56,588 bases of DNA from Anaerolineaceae bacterium (GTDB taxonomy: Bacteria > Chloroflexota > Anaerolineae > Anaerolineales > Anaerolineaceae): contig DQHW01000011.1 in assembly GCA_003524305.1 (NCBI GenBank), positions 41,103 through 97,690 on the forward strand, read 5' to 3'. A program made the position numbers and the translations under genes. Position 1 is the stretch's first letter, and every line of letters begins with the position of its first letter. Below the pieces are notes generated by a model. It saw only the letters and a program-made list of their open reading frames with translations, was not told the DNA's origin and searched no databases. Below are positions 13,101-19,841 of this stretch, piece after piece.

Positions 13101-13120
13101 GAAAATCCCCTGAAGATCAT
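4196..13120 (-). CDS. Giant multi-PAS/GAF soluble sensor histidine kinase
   Basis: A 2974-residue histidine kinase without any visible membrane segment. I count about 13 PAS/PAC units, many ending in D-I-(T/S)-x-R-K followed by a heptad-like linker. Four are followed by recognisable GAF domains. Two more GAF-like units (residues about 141-318 and 450-624) resemble each other but not the rest. PAS units at about 1148-1275 and 1283-1410 are close tandem duplicates. The transmitter has phospho-acceptor His2764 in VSHDLKAPL, an N box (LRNLIDNAVKF), a G1 box (EDNGIGFD) and a GTGIGLA G2 box. It is the first gene of a coupled three-gene operon. No ligand or cofactor could be identified. No good Shine-Dalgarno is seen upstream of the chosen ATG. 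Confidence 0.93.
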   Translation of the reverse strand: MIFRGFSVRKLPSNSNVDHNKIFLPSFQQLVETASEGVWVTDKQDETTYVNSRLCTILGYTENEIIQQPVSKFLFAEDLNDHAQKLIDRKKGKTDSYERRIKKKDGTSIWMLLSAKPLHDENGDFAGTFVHLIDFSDIKRRDRLIQLVTDTQLSLAQISDIDEVYDLIGRKIKEMIPEGIVGTTSVDEVRQTISITNLFGVGQTYNALVKTFNIDPTKIGFRLKDASLHDLSFFQAGKLKLFDGGLYSLLMKKIPKSVCKIVEKQLKINQIRIIGLVSDGRHFGGVVVLSEGDLSSYTTAIESIVYQATQVIKRLRADNVKELSEARLRSTFEAIEDGYWDWDIPTGQVITNDKWFTMLGYQPNEFPATYENFIKLIHPHDLKNLEHQIASALHNREFQFSVECRLRMKTGDFKYILTRGKVITTAGSDKPLRMVGTHTDISGRKRLEEDKLLFYETQRKLIQVATLNELYQLAGNCLVNLLQNGYVVFTRFDESQKVVKIAGFFGFGKTLDDLYKKYNLSESSFNIRVEDIEKEQLDLWSSNELVKYNLGLYGIVTKKIPKVICKAIEKQLSINEIFVMGCKWKETDFGGFVLLTKNGLGNNKELIETLINDTAIAIQRILTENESRETQSRYQNIFTKSPVGIVTVSSDFKFTSANEEFCKFIGYSENELKQVYFTDITHPDNLQSDSENIKKLLMGEIAVYKTNNKYICKNGEVASARLVVNKICDSQGVCLYLLAMVTDITREKAVEEAINENKKFLEIVLNTIPNYVFVRDIEGRYRLSNKAFADAMGTTVQEIIGLTDKNLGERLKIAESVRLQDVEILKTGKDWFNPDMEIYFPNVGKLPVQFVKRSLPVSENKSPAILGVITDISERKQIEQEIREREAKYRTLFETMRQGAFYQAVDGHLLDVNTAALEFFGLTREQFLGGNLAGILSRFTDENGIEIKTELLPSYEALKTGKPVYNKAMGVYNTLKKVESWVVVSAIPQFRDGEEKPYQVFVILNDITQLKQTEHELRNSELRYRTLIQNSPAGIYQADINGDILYSNDRLCNITGLDFKDMIGTGWINGIHPDDKTEVVQRWQTFVQTGGRWSLEYRQLNQKTGQVSWIYDEASELLNEEGKRIGFIGSVVELTEQKIAEEKLIKSEEKYRLLTENMKDVIWTLDTQTMRFTYMSPSIENLRGYTVEEVISGTLSEALKDEVAKNFYEIINQKVEAYNHGEIKSDDYFVFEIPQPKKDGSLIWTEVITSLHKNSETGHLELHGVTRDINDRKNAENNLRKNEEKYRLLAENMKDVIWTLDTETMDITYMSPSIEKLRGYTAEEAMEQGIGDKLIDTSSESIKTVMKQQISEFLKDPKAPVKYYTQEFKQFKKDGSTIWTEIITNYFLNQETGHVELKGVSRDISERKQSELERQSLFEIMQGLSSSKNLDQFLQLIHQVLSRIIDAKNISIVFYNKETGLFEEIYCIDEFDKPSVPSKLEKSITSYVFRTGEAVILGKKAFSDLSRNGEVRLVGYESAVWMGAPIKDSDDVLGVISVQNYSDENAYSERDKEFLSSVAAQVAIAIKGKRADEAIQQSEEKHRLLIENSHEIIYTLNLEGKFTFVSNAWSMFLGYPIAEIIGQPFTKFLNVKDRSGFQTFFSKTIQTGERQTGVEYQIKHADGSWRWHTSNAVPIKNADGICIGIEGTARDISERKLAEAALHESEERYRVLVENSPIGIMLVQKGKLIYANNSGVKLFGYPSMDAMLGQNIINFIHPDSQKILFKKVFEISKGKENSLLEIKIIKKNGEICDTESISSQVKINGEITTLVFAQDISARKKAEERIIKNSEDLTLVQQLNDLVNQGGTLQKCMELINEETRTMFSGNGAAVYLLDSENKYLELQSYQLPSETIAKIEQKIKIKIPNVKIKLTPDSPYQKILDGKKLQYLEGHDQIIGLMQEFTENTFFKKLIPTLYRQIGIYSVIAIPLIVQNESVGLLEFSSKTSFKHEDLNRFEFLALELGSVIRRKQAEEALKESEAKFRQIVEKSNDIFLLENFKTLTVEYVSPKILDILGYPQTDFINASREKIEKIIHPDDLLIFDGFRNHLIQSWQTGNKNLVLEFRARNNLGEYKWLTGNYSLVVDDAGEPKSIMSTISDITERKLNELTLRFRVKLSQLAPKLTMHELLVAILDEVEDLTDSKFGFYHFVDQEESSISLMAWSTNTMATAKGVLASENSSLIEQKGVWFECLHHRRPVIHNEPESITPYDKRIKDHLHINRELAIPVMRKDKIVSVLGLGNKSSNYTLADLEMVSKLADLVWEMVENKKIENELKESKAIFNAFMENSPIYVFFKDKEIRSKQLSRNYETMLGKPLDQLLNKNMNDLFPSQISEDMIKDDQRVLSEGKSIVVDEELNGRFFTTIKFPIFMDDKPEYLAGFTIDITDRVLSEKKLAESEEMYRLISSVVSDYLFSSQVAEDDNLELNWVAGAFEKITGYSMAEYKQMGGWKAALYPEDSEIDNQDLLTLRQNKKVITEVRTIKKTGEIVWVRVYSQPIWDEENNRLIGINGAVQDITDRKKVEEEIKKSVEEFKALYDTAMDFSLHRDPFVILKTISDRASSLFGVSNAFVYLYDSNQNDLELKFTRNPSQPLGMRVKMGEGISGMVAEKLIPIVINDYSKWEGRHHEIAFDDISAIMCVPMLYGGQLLGVLGVHENHPSNLTFSDDDAHFLTLFASQAAGALYSAELFEKIRQNANELEKRVDERTRELKLKNKELETFTYTVSHDLKAPLRGISGYATLLKEDYSNQLDSEAKRYLDNLVNSTERMSQLIEDLLAYSRVERREIKKTNINLNELIDKITDEYKHSTVSGKLHFKKEIEYGTVFTDQEALNQALRNLIDNAVKFTREQPDPEIWIRASKLDDHCLISVEDNGIGFDMKYYDKIFEIFQRLHLTEDYPGTGIGLAVVRKAVERLGGKIWAVSQPGEGSTFFMELPL

Positions 13121-13561
13121 AAAACAAAAAATCTCGACCCGTTTGTGTCATAGAAAATAAACTCCTCGATCAGTAGGATCGATATTAAGTAACCAAGTAA
13201 CAGACACCAAGGACTCTTTAATTTGTAGAATTACTGTTTAAAAATTCCGCTTCTCATAATATATTACATGAGTCTTAAATGTAAGACAATAGATTCGATT
13301 TACAAATTCTATACAAATAGAATGAGAGTTTTTTAATTATTGAGTATTATTATTTGAGCAATAACTATGAAAATACCTTTGTTTAACAAAGTACTTAACA
13401 AACATAAATTCCTAGTAACAATGGATCAAGTTTTATTTATTTCAATTTAGCCAAAAATAAATTACAATTCATAATTCGTTTTTATACAGTACTCAAACCG
13501 AATGATATGCCGTGCGGTTGATTTGATCCTTTTTTACAGGCTCCAAGGGTAGGATGAAAAA
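13121..13561. other. AT-rich divergent intergenic region
   Basis: A 441-base, very AT-rich gap between the divergently transcribed kinase and glycosyltransferase genes. It holds the candidate kinase promoter on the minus strand and, on the plus strand, a weaker TTACAA (13462-13467) with TATACA or TACAGT about 15-17 bases on. A short inverted element containing GATCAGTAGGATC lies near 13170. No reading frame of note was seen. Confidence 0.5.
13261..13289 (-). promoter_or_regulatory. Candidate promoter of the giant kinase operon
   Basis: Read on the minus strand, a TTGTCT -35 (13284-13289) is separated by 17 bases from a TAATAT -10 (13261-13266). Transcription would begin near 13254 and leave about 134 bases of untranslated leader before the kinase ATG. 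Consensus match only. Confidence 0.5.
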
Positions 13562-14545
13562 ATGCAGAATACAGAATCTGTGTACTCGCAAGAAAGTATT
13601 GAAATCAATATTGTCATCCCTTTATACAATGAGAGCCGTAGCTTAGAAATATTTCATCAGAGAATTGTTAGCGTAATAAACAAATTGCCTTACACCTGCA
13701 AAATTTATTATGTTGATGACGGATCCACTGATGGAACTGATTCGTTAATTCGTAAAATTGTCGAAACCGATGAAAGGATTTTTTCCATCGAATTAACTAG
13801 AAATTTTGGTCACCAAGCTGCATTAACTGCTGGACTAGAAATTGCGGATGGCGATGTAGTCGTTACAATGGATGGAGATGGACAACACCCACCTGAGTTA
13901 TTGCCAATTCTTCTAAATTATTACAGAGAAGGCTACGAAATTGTTCAAACTCAACGGATAGAGGATGGCAACGAATCAATAATTAAGAAATCTACTTCTA
14001 AGTGGTTTTATAAAATCATAAATTCTCTTGGCAATACAAAAATAATCCCCGGTGGGGCGGATTTCAGATTAATGTCTCGCAAAGCCGTTTTAGCGCTAAG
14101 AGATATGAAAGAATATCACCGGTTTATAAGAGGTATGGTACCCTGGATGGGATTCTCAACTTACATATTGCCTTTTTCAGCTGACAACCGAATAGCCGGT
14201 AAATCAAAATATACGCCAACAAAAATGATAGCTCTTGCTGAAGATGCAATTTTTTCTTTTTCACTGGTTCCCATGCGGATTGGTTTATTAATGGGTTGCA
14301 TTTTTATTCTATTAGCAATTATCGAAGCGATATATGTTCTATCGTTTTTTGTAACAGGAAGAATGGATCTATTGGCTCCAGGTTGGAGTTCCATTGTTTT
14401 TCTAATTTTAATCACCGGTGGTTGCTTAATGATTATGTTTAGTTTAGTTGGCATCTATATAGGCCAAATACATCAAGAAGTAAAAAATAGACCCTCGTAT
14501 ATCATTAGAAAAATTTACCATAAAATGTCAGGTTTGAAGTCATGA
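13562..14545 (+). CDS. GT2 glycosyltransferase, GtrB/DPM1-like
   Basis: A 327-residue family 2 glycosyltransferase that would transfer a sugar from a nucleotide sugar to polyprenyl phosphate at the inner membrane face. Visible motifs are IVIPLYNE, YYVDDGSTDGT, RNFGHQAALTAG, the DxD-bearing MDGDGQHPPE, and the GGADFRLMSRKA segment. Two hydrophobic helices close the protein (about 235-260 and 275-300), the GtrB/polyprenyl-phosphate layout. An AGGATG site precedes the ATG. The stop overlaps the next start by 4 bases, so it is coupled to the methyltransferase. The transferred sugar cannot be read from sequence. Confidence 0.9.
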   Translation: MQNTESVYSQESIEINIVIPLYNESRSLEIFHQRIVSVINKLPYTCKIYYVDDGSTDGTDSLIRKIVETDERIFSIELTRNFGHQAALTAGLEIADGDVVVTMDGDGQHPPELLPILLNYYREGYEIVQTQRIEDGNESIIKKSTSKWFYKIINSLGNTKIIPGGADFRLMSRKAVLALRDMKEYHRFIRGMVPWMGFSTYILPFSADNRIAGKSKYTPTKMIALAEDAIFSFSLVPMRIGLLMGCIFILLAIIEAIYVLSFFVTGRMDLLAPGWSSIVFLILITGGCLMIMFSLVGIYIGQIHQEVKNRPSYIIRKIYHKMSGLKS

Positions 14546-15246
14546 CCAATAAAAATAATGAGAAAAGCAAGTATTTCTTTAAATCAATTGCAGATCAATT
14601 TGAACAGCTAGACAATCAACACGATATAACTACAAGAAAAAATGTTGTGTTCAATAAATTACTTGCAAATATTCCATTAGAAAACACTACCGTACTTGAT
14701 GCAGGATGTGGATATGGGGCTTTCTCTGTCGAACTAGCAAAAAACAAATGCAAACTTGTTAGTTGCGACCTTATTTTTGAACTCACATCGAAAACCGTAA
14801 AAAAAACAAAAGAATCTGGTGTAGTTGCGGATGCTTTTTTATTACCTTTTTTAGATAACTCCTTTGATATTGTGGTTTCAAGCGAAATGGTAGAACATAC
14901 GCCAAACCCGGAATATGTCATTTGCGAACTGATCAGAGTCTTAAAACCGGGAGGGTATATTGTTTTGACCACTCCCAATAAAAACTGGCAGTTTTTAGTT
15001 AGGTTGGCAAGTTTTTTGCATTTACGTAATTTTAATGGTATTGAAAATTTTCTGGGTTTTAAACAGCTTGAAAGAATCTTAGAAAATGCGCACGTTGATA
15101 CAATTTACCATATCGGAATTCACTTATTCCCATTTCAATTTAAATTTTTATGGAACCTATCGAAATATACTGATGAAAAATTTGGAGACAGATTCCTTGG
15201 GAGATTTATGATCAACCAGGCAGTATTATGTAAAAAACTCCAATAG
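14542..15246 (+). CDS. Class I SAM-dependent methyltransferase
   Basis: A 234-residue methyltransferase of the Methyltransf_11/UbiE-like fold. Motif I is VLDAGCGYGAF. An acidic residue follows in LVSCDL, and the later motifs are DAFLLPFLDNSFDIVVSSE and LKPGGYIVLTTPNKNW. The translational overlap with the upstream glycosyltransferase suggests it modifies a lipid-linked sugar or a related surface-glycan intermediate. That substrate is an inference; the domain alone does not show it. The C-terminal 70 residues are aromatic-rich and probably form the substrate lid. Confidence 0.88.
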   Translation: MTNKNNEKSKYFFKSIADQFEQLDNQHDITTRKNVVFNKLLANIPLENTTVLDAGCGYGAFSVELAKNKCKLVSCDLIFELTSKTVKKTKESGVVADAFLLPFLDNSFDIVVSSEMVEHTPNPEYVICELIRVLKPGGYIVLTTPNKNWQFLVRLASFLHLRNFNGIENFLGFKQLERILENAHVDTIYHIGIHLFPFQFKFLWNLSKYTDEKFGDRFLGRFMINQAVLCKKLQ

Positions 15247-15345
15247 AAGATCTGTCAAAAATTAGGTTGCAAAATTCTCAGTTTTTAGCAGAATCAAAAT
15301 AAATCAACTTAAGAAAAATTCATCATAAGCCAGGCTTGGTCGTAT

Positions 15346-16968
15346 TCATTGTATGGTAATTATTGAGTCGCATTTTATCAATTCAGGATGCTGCTCTGAA
15401 AAATCAATCAATAAACAATCATCAGGATTATTAAAAAATTCTTCCATTGGCTTAATCCCCTCTTCGGGTTTACCTTCTTTGGACCAAAGCATCAGTTCTT
15501 TCTCAAGAGACACATTTAATTTGCTATAAGTCATCTCAAAATCTTCCGGTGGGTCATTATAAATAAAAATATCATTGGAAAAAGAGTCATTTCGAATGTA
15601 TCGAATAAAACTAACAATTCGTTCATAATCTCGTTCTGGTTCGCTGCCAAAAAAAACAATGGAGGAAGATGAATTTGTTGTCAGGTAATATTCGATATCA
15701 TGTAATATCGACTGAAATTGGTGTGTTGCGAAATCATATTCTTTAGCAATTTTCCTAACAAAAAGTAAATTTGCAGGTTGGATGAAGAACATTATCAACA
15801 CCCCACTAATAATTAATGTCGTGAAATTATAAATGAGCTTTCGATTGATTAAAGGAAGATTTTGGAGGAAGTAAGCTGCAAGGCTTATTGTGAGTGGAAG
15901 ATATAATGCATAAGGGAAATTGTATCGTCCCCATATCGATCCTGAATAAAATATCTGCTGTGAAAAGATTAATCCAAATATCCCTAATGCACCGAAAATA
16001 AGATAAATAAAATGTAGTTTATGCTCTTTGGTTTTCATTACAATATATCCGACAATGCCAACTATTAAAAGCATCGTGATAAATAAAATCAAAAATATAT
16101 TCTCTGAGACATAACTCCCTAATATCGATAATCGTCCACTCAAACCTACAGAATTCTCGTAAATATCTGAACCATTTGTCTTAATGCGCATAAAGACTGT
16201 GGCAAAAATCCAAATCGTCCAAAGTAGGGATATTGCGAGCATGGCAAACGGAAAAATGTTATTTTTTAATGGCATGCGGAAAAATAGGACTACAAGATAA
16301 ATCTCAGGAACAAGAAAAATTACCATGTTTTCTTTGCTACCAATTGCGATAATGGTTCCCAACAGGATAATGATCCAGGCAAAATTGCTTTTTTTATTTT
16401 GCATCAGGAAGAGCGTTCCGATTAGGAAAAAACTTAATCCGAGAATTGCATATGTTTCAGCCGGGCCTAATCTTGAGAATATTCCATTCCAAAAATTGAA
16501 AGTCGCTATTAAGAACGCCAGCAATCCACCAATTAAACGGCCATTTATTTTCTTAAAAAAAAGAAATACCGAAGTGATGAAGAACATAAAAAGTACGATT
16601 CTGAATAAATACCAGGGAAAGACTGATTCTGCAGACCAAATGCGCGTTTCTAATAAACGTAAAGTAAAATAAGCTGGTCTGAATCGAGGGACTGTTGAAT
16701 CTGGATTAATTTCTGTCTTAGTGAGCAACGTGGGAAATATTTCAGAAAACCCGAGCGGATGAGATGCAGGTGAATAAACAATTATTTCATGATCATCGAG
16801 AAGTCCCCAAGAAGAATTTAACCCCGGTTCAAACATAAAAAAAGAAATTACAATTATCAATGCAATAAAAAAACAATCAAAAAAATGACCTATTTGGATT
16901 TTTTCGAAGTATGCTAAAGCATTTTTTAGTAAACCAGTGATCCAATTTCCAAATTTTGCCACGTTCAT
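15346..16968 (-). CDS. Multi-spanning membrane protein, possible GT-C glycosyltransferase
   Basis: A 540-residue protein with roughly ten hydrophobic helices and a soluble C-terminal domain of about 130 residues. After the first helix comes an extracytoplasmic loop with LLDDHEI, an acidic motif in the position where GT-C (PMT/ArnT/GT39-like) enzymes carry a catalytic Asp. This makes a polyprenyl-phosphate-sugar-dependent glycosyltransferase plausible, and the GtrB-like neighbour supports it. The ATG at 16968 is preferred over 16995 because AGGCGGA lies just upstream. It is convergent with the methyltransferase gene. No signature is strong enough for a firm family call. Confidence 0.7.
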   Translation of the reverse strand: MNVAKFGNWITGLLKNALAYFEKIQIGHFFDCFFIALIIVISFFMFEPGLNSSWGLLDDHEIIVYSPASHPLGFSEIFPTLLTKTEINPDSTVPRFRPAYFTLRLLETRIWSAESVFPWYLFRIVLFMFFITSVFLFFKKINGRLIGGLLAFLIATFNFWNGIFSRLGPAETYAILGLSFFLIGTLFLMQNKKSNFAWIIILLGTIIAIGSKENMVIFLVPEIYLVVLFFRMPLKNNIFPFAMLAISLLWTIWIFATVFMRIKTNGSDIYENSVGLSGRLSILGSYVSENIFLILFITMLLIVGIVGYIVMKTKEHKLHFIYLIFGALGIFGLIFSQQIFYSGSIWGRYNFPYALYLPLTISLAAYFLQNLPLINRKLIYNFTTLIISGVLIMFFIQPANLLFVRKIAKEYDFATHQFQSILHDIEYYLTTNSSSSIVFFGSEPERDYERIVSFIRYIRNDSFSNDIFIYNDPPEDFEMTYSKLNVSLEKELMLWSKEGKPEEGIKPMEEFFNNPDDCLLIDFSEQHPELIKCDSIITIQ

Positions 16969-17106
16969 AAATCCGCCTATTTTGACAAGCAACATGTGAT
17001 AAACAATTAATCCTGTTTTTATAAATCTAACAAGTTATGGACCCCAAGGTAAAGTATGCAGATCCAAAATATTATACTTTTCCTCAATACGAAGAACAAA
17101 AAGGGA

Positions 17107-17131
17107 AATAAAAAAACTCCCCGGAGGGAGT
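17107..17131 (-). terminator. Intrinsic terminator downstream of tRNA-Lys
   Basis: On the minus strand a 6-bp stem ACTCCC/GGGAGT with a tetraloop is followed by an unbroken run of about seven T. It lies about 125 bases past the tRNA 3' end. Confidence 0.7.
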
Positions 17132-17225
17132 AGTCCTTGAACAGTGAGCGCGAACACCAAAGGTGCGCAGGGCGGTGGCTCGAATATCACACCCTCTCAG
17201 GGTGCCCCGAACCAAATTAAACGAA

Positions 17226-17245
17226 AAACTCCCTTTCAGGAGTTT
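17226..17245 (-). terminator. Possible first terminator of tRNA-Lys
   Basis: On the minus strand a 7-bp stem (AAACTCC/GGAGTTT) with a six-base loop runs into a short T tract, 11 bases after the tRNA. It is weaker than the 17107-17131 hairpin. Confidence 0.5.
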
Positions 17246-17256
17246 AAGTATTCTTG

Positions 17257-17328
17257 TGAGCGCGAAGGGGCTCGAACCCTTAACCAACGGCTTAAAAGGC
17301 CGCTGCTCTACCATTGAGCTACGCGCCC
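17257..17328 (-). tRNA. tRNA-Lys (anticodon UUU)
   Basis: A full cloverleaf of 72 bases reads on the minus strand. The acceptor stem is GGGCGCG/CGCGCTC with one G-U pair. The D arm is GCTC...GAGC. The anticodon stem GCGGC/GCCGT flanks the loop CTTTTAA (anticodon TTT), and the T arm is AAGGG-TTCGAGC-CCCTT. The discriminator is A and CCA is not encoded. An 11-base copy of its 3' end occurs 112 bases away (17144-17154). Confidence 0.95.
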
Positions 17329-17433
17329 AAGAACGGCTGAATTCTATCACGGCAGGCAATGAGCGTCAATGAGAATTGCCTATTAAAACAAAAACCAGGT
17401 GAAGTTTTCGCCTGGTTTTGGAAAGTTAAATAA

Positions 17434-18504
17434 TTAACCTTGTTTCATGAAATCGGAAAATCCGGTTATCAAGGCATCTACATCTGAGAGTGAGGTTTCA
17501 CCCATGGTGGCAACACGATAAGTGATGTCTTTGAGTTTGCCGTAACCGTTGGCAATGCGCATACCGCGGGTTTGGAGGAATTTATTTAAAGCACTGATAT
17601 CCCAATTGAGGGTGTTTTTAATGTTCACCACCGTCTTGGAGCGATAGCCTTCTTTGGCCAAGACTTCCATGCCATTCGTTTGAGCCCAATCCTGCACTTT
17701 TTTAGACATGGCAGCATGCCGGGCAAAGCGGTTATCGAGACCTTCGGCAAAAATACGATCCAGTTGGAAATCCAACGCATAGATGAGTGACATGGCCGGA
17801 GTCATGGGGGTGGAGTCTTTGAGTCGGTGTTTTTCCATTAAGAGAAGGTCGAAATACCATCCGCGATTGGTTACGGATTCGGCTTTCTTCATGGCACGAT
17901 CTGAAGCACCTGCCAGCGCCAAACCGGGGGGCAGCGCGAGGCATTTTTGTGAACTGGTCAACAAGAAGTCGATGCCAAGGGCATCCATTTCGATCTTCAC
18001 CCCGCCCATGGACGAGACTGCATCCACCAGGATCAAGGTATCTGGGCTGACTTCTCTAACCACTTCACAAAGTTCCTTGACCGGATTTTCGACACCGGTG
18101 GAGGTTTCGTTGTGCACGATGGTGACAGCTTCATAATGCTTTTGTTTGAGAGCATCTCGAAGCATATCTGGCGTAATTGCTTCACCCATTTCGACTTCAA
18201 GTTTGTCTGCTTTTTTGCCGTTGGCGATGGCAACGTCATTCCAGCGTTGGGCAAAAGAACCATTAACACAGGAAAGCACAGTTTCTTGGACAAAATTGCG
18301 AATGCCTGCTTCTTGCATACCTGAACCAGAACAAGAGCCCTGGAAAATTCGTGTTTGTGTATAAAACAGATCTTTGGCTTTTTCAGCCGTTCTTTGGAAT
18401 ATGGCTTCAAAATCTTTGCTGCGGTGCGGTATCATCGGCTTTGTTTGAGCAGCCAGAACTTCCGGCGCAACATCCACTGGACCAGGAACAAACATACGGC
18501 TCAT
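17434..18504 (-). CDS. Class V aminotransferase (serine/alanine-glyoxylate type)
   Basis: A 356-residue PLP-dependent class V aminotransferase. The probable Schiff-base lysine is in TSSQKCLALPPG. The Asp and His/Gln cofactor contacts are near LVDAVSSMGG, and the substrate Arg is near the C-terminal VATMGETS. The N-terminal FVPGPVDVAPEV resembles the serine-glyoxylate, alanine-glyoxylate and phosphoserine-type subgroup. A SerA-like dehydrogenase lies about 12 kb away, so a role in serine synthesis is possible; serine-pyruvate or glyoxylate transamination is equally compatible. A strong AAGGAG site precedes the ATG. It is the last of three minus-strand genes that appear co-transcribed. Confidence 0.88.
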   Translation of the reverse strand: MSRMFVPGPVDVAPEVLAAQTKPMIPHRSKDFEAIFQRTAEKAKDLFYTQTRIFQGSCSGSGMQEAGIRNFVQETVLSCVNGSFAQRWNDVAIANGKKADKLEVEMGEAITPDMLRDALKQKHYEAVTIVHNETSTGVENPVKELCEVVREVSPDTLILVDAVSSMGGVKIEMDALGIDFLLTSSQKCLALPPGLALAGASDRAMKKAESVTNRGWYFDLLLMEKHRLKDSTPMTPAMSLIYALDFQLDRIFAEGLDNRFARHAAMSKKVQDWAQTNGMEVLAKEGYRSKTVVNIKNTLNWDISALNKFLQTRGMRIANGYGKLKDITYRVATMGETSLSDVDALITGFSDFMKQG

Positions 18505-18565
18505 AATACTCTCCTTATTAGAACCTGCACGGTTAACCCCATTGGCTTAGTATCGGGTAAATTGA

Positions 18566-18766
18566 CTAGCGTAAGAAGAATGACAGTATCACTAAAATAG
18601 TGATGAATGATCCAGCCATGATGCCAATTTTTGCAAGATCTTTCTTTACATAGGTGTAATCTGGATTGAATTCAGCTACTGCTGAGCGGTTCGTCTTTAC
18701 AGGTGCTGAAGAAGGCGCAGATGCAGTTGCGGTTGTGACTGATCGTTTCTTATTTGAGGTTGCCAT
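18566..18766 (-). CDS. Small single-helix membrane protein
   Basis: A 66-residue protein with a Ser/Thr/Ala-rich basic N-terminus, a charged FNPDYTYVKKDL segment and a C-terminal hydrophobic helix (about residues 46-64). An AAGGAGAAAC site supports the start. It lies between the sortase and aminotransferase genes with short gaps. From memory, proteins with an FNPDY-YVKKDL box and a terminal helix recur in Anaerolineae genomes; I could not verify this here. Function unknown. Confidence 0.75.
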   Translation of the reverse strand: MATSNKKRSVTTATASAPSSAPVKTNRSAVAEFNPDYTYVKKDLAKIGIMAGSFITILVILSFFLR

Positions 18767-18795
18767 TTGTTTCTCCTTGTTTCCGTTTTTCGGAA

Positions 18796-19704
18796 TTAGT
18801 CTTCTTGTAAAATTGCGGTAACCACGATGCGCTGCGTATCAATCCGATAGGGATAGCACGAAATCATGGTTAAAGTTTTCTCGGGGGTTGGCGCCATCAG
18901 ATCAACTCTGGTGGGTTCAACAATTTGTGTGCCGGTTACGACATAGGTAAAAGAGCGGTCTTGCGTGGTGAGGATAATTGTATCCCCAGTTTTCAACTTG
19001 TCGAGATCTTTGAACAATTCTCCAAAAATGTCATTATGAGCTGATACCACCAGGTTGCCTGTTTCACCCGGATTGGCTGTGCCCACGTGCTGGCCAACAC
19101 CTTTTTTTAACTGCTCCCATCCGTCTCCTAAAACCACAGGAGCACTCAAACCAATAGCAGGGATCTGAATCTGCCTAGCCTGCTGTGCACCGGGTGTCGG
19201 GATGGGCAAATCGGCGTAACTCTGCATCAGCGGCCTGAGATGCTCAGGGATTTCTGCATCATTAGGTCTGACTTCCACACCTTCCACGGGGGCAGTGTGT
19301 CCGCTGGGGAGCACTACCGCTGTGATCAAAGCCGTGGGTGTCAGTTGAGGCACAAGTGCACCAGCGGTTTCTTTGTTGAGAAGGTTCAGCACACTAAATG
19401 CCTGAAAAATAATCACCACCAAACCCAGAATGGCGAAGATTTCAACGACTAATAGAAACCTTTCCATCCCCTTTTTGCGGCGATTTTTTGCACGCCTTCG
19501 ATTAGTAAGAGGTTCGTCTTGTGGCTCTTCAGCATCCCTTTGAATCACATCGGGGATGGTCTGATTCTCAGCTTCAACCTGGATTACCCGGCCGGTTTTA
19601 CGAAATGACTCAAGCCTGGCTTCCCGTTCGGCGCGTCTTTTTTCCACGAGGAGCTGTCGCAATTCATCAGAAGTTAAGTCCTCAATAGATCGCTGACGTG
19701 GCAT
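18796..19704 (-). CDS. Sortase-family membrane transpeptidase
   Basis: A 302-residue protein with a long charged cytoplasmic N-terminus (about 80 residues), one membrane helix (about 83-107), a Pro/Thr-rich linker and a C-terminal sortase barrel. The catalytic His is in VVSAHND, the Cys in TMISCYPY and the Arg in DTQRIVV, in the usual order for class D/E-like sortases. It would cleave and join sorting-signal proteins on the outer face of the membrane. No LPXTG-type substrate is seen in the window. The gene heads a probable operon with the small membrane protein and the aminotransferase. Confidence 0.88.
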   Translation of the reverse strand: MPRQRSIEDLTSDELRQLLVEKRRAEREARLESFRKTGRVIQVEAENQTIPDVIQRDAEEPQDEPLTNRRRAKNRRKKGMERFLLVVEIFAILGLVVIIFQAFSVLNLLNKETAGALVPQLTPTALITAVVLPSGHTAPVEGVEVRPNDAEIPEHLRPLMQSYADLPIPTPGAQQARQIQIPAIGLSAPVVLGDGWEQLKKGVGQHVGTANPGETGNLVVSAHNDIFGELFKDLDKLKTGDTIILTTQDRSFTYVVTGTQIVEPTRVDLMAPTPEKTLTMISCYPYRIDTQRIVVTAILQED

Positions 19705-19841
19705 CAGATTTCCTGTTCTTCCCGGGTTTACCCTGACTGATTATACCCGATTTAGCATAGTTGCCCTTAAATAAAATAGTTGCATGGATGAGATACTATT
19801 TTACTTTAATGCTAAAATCATTATTAACAAAAGGAAAATTT

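Noticed and set aside
17131..17230. Possible second tRNA or tRNA pseudogene next to tRNA-Lys
   Set aside because: Only the 11-base 3' end is shared. No T arm, anticodon arm or acceptor pairing could be built around it.
17163..17372. Short protein frames across the tRNA-Lys gene
   Set aside because: They translate the tRNA and its flanks and have no ribosome site; this is a known annotation artefact.
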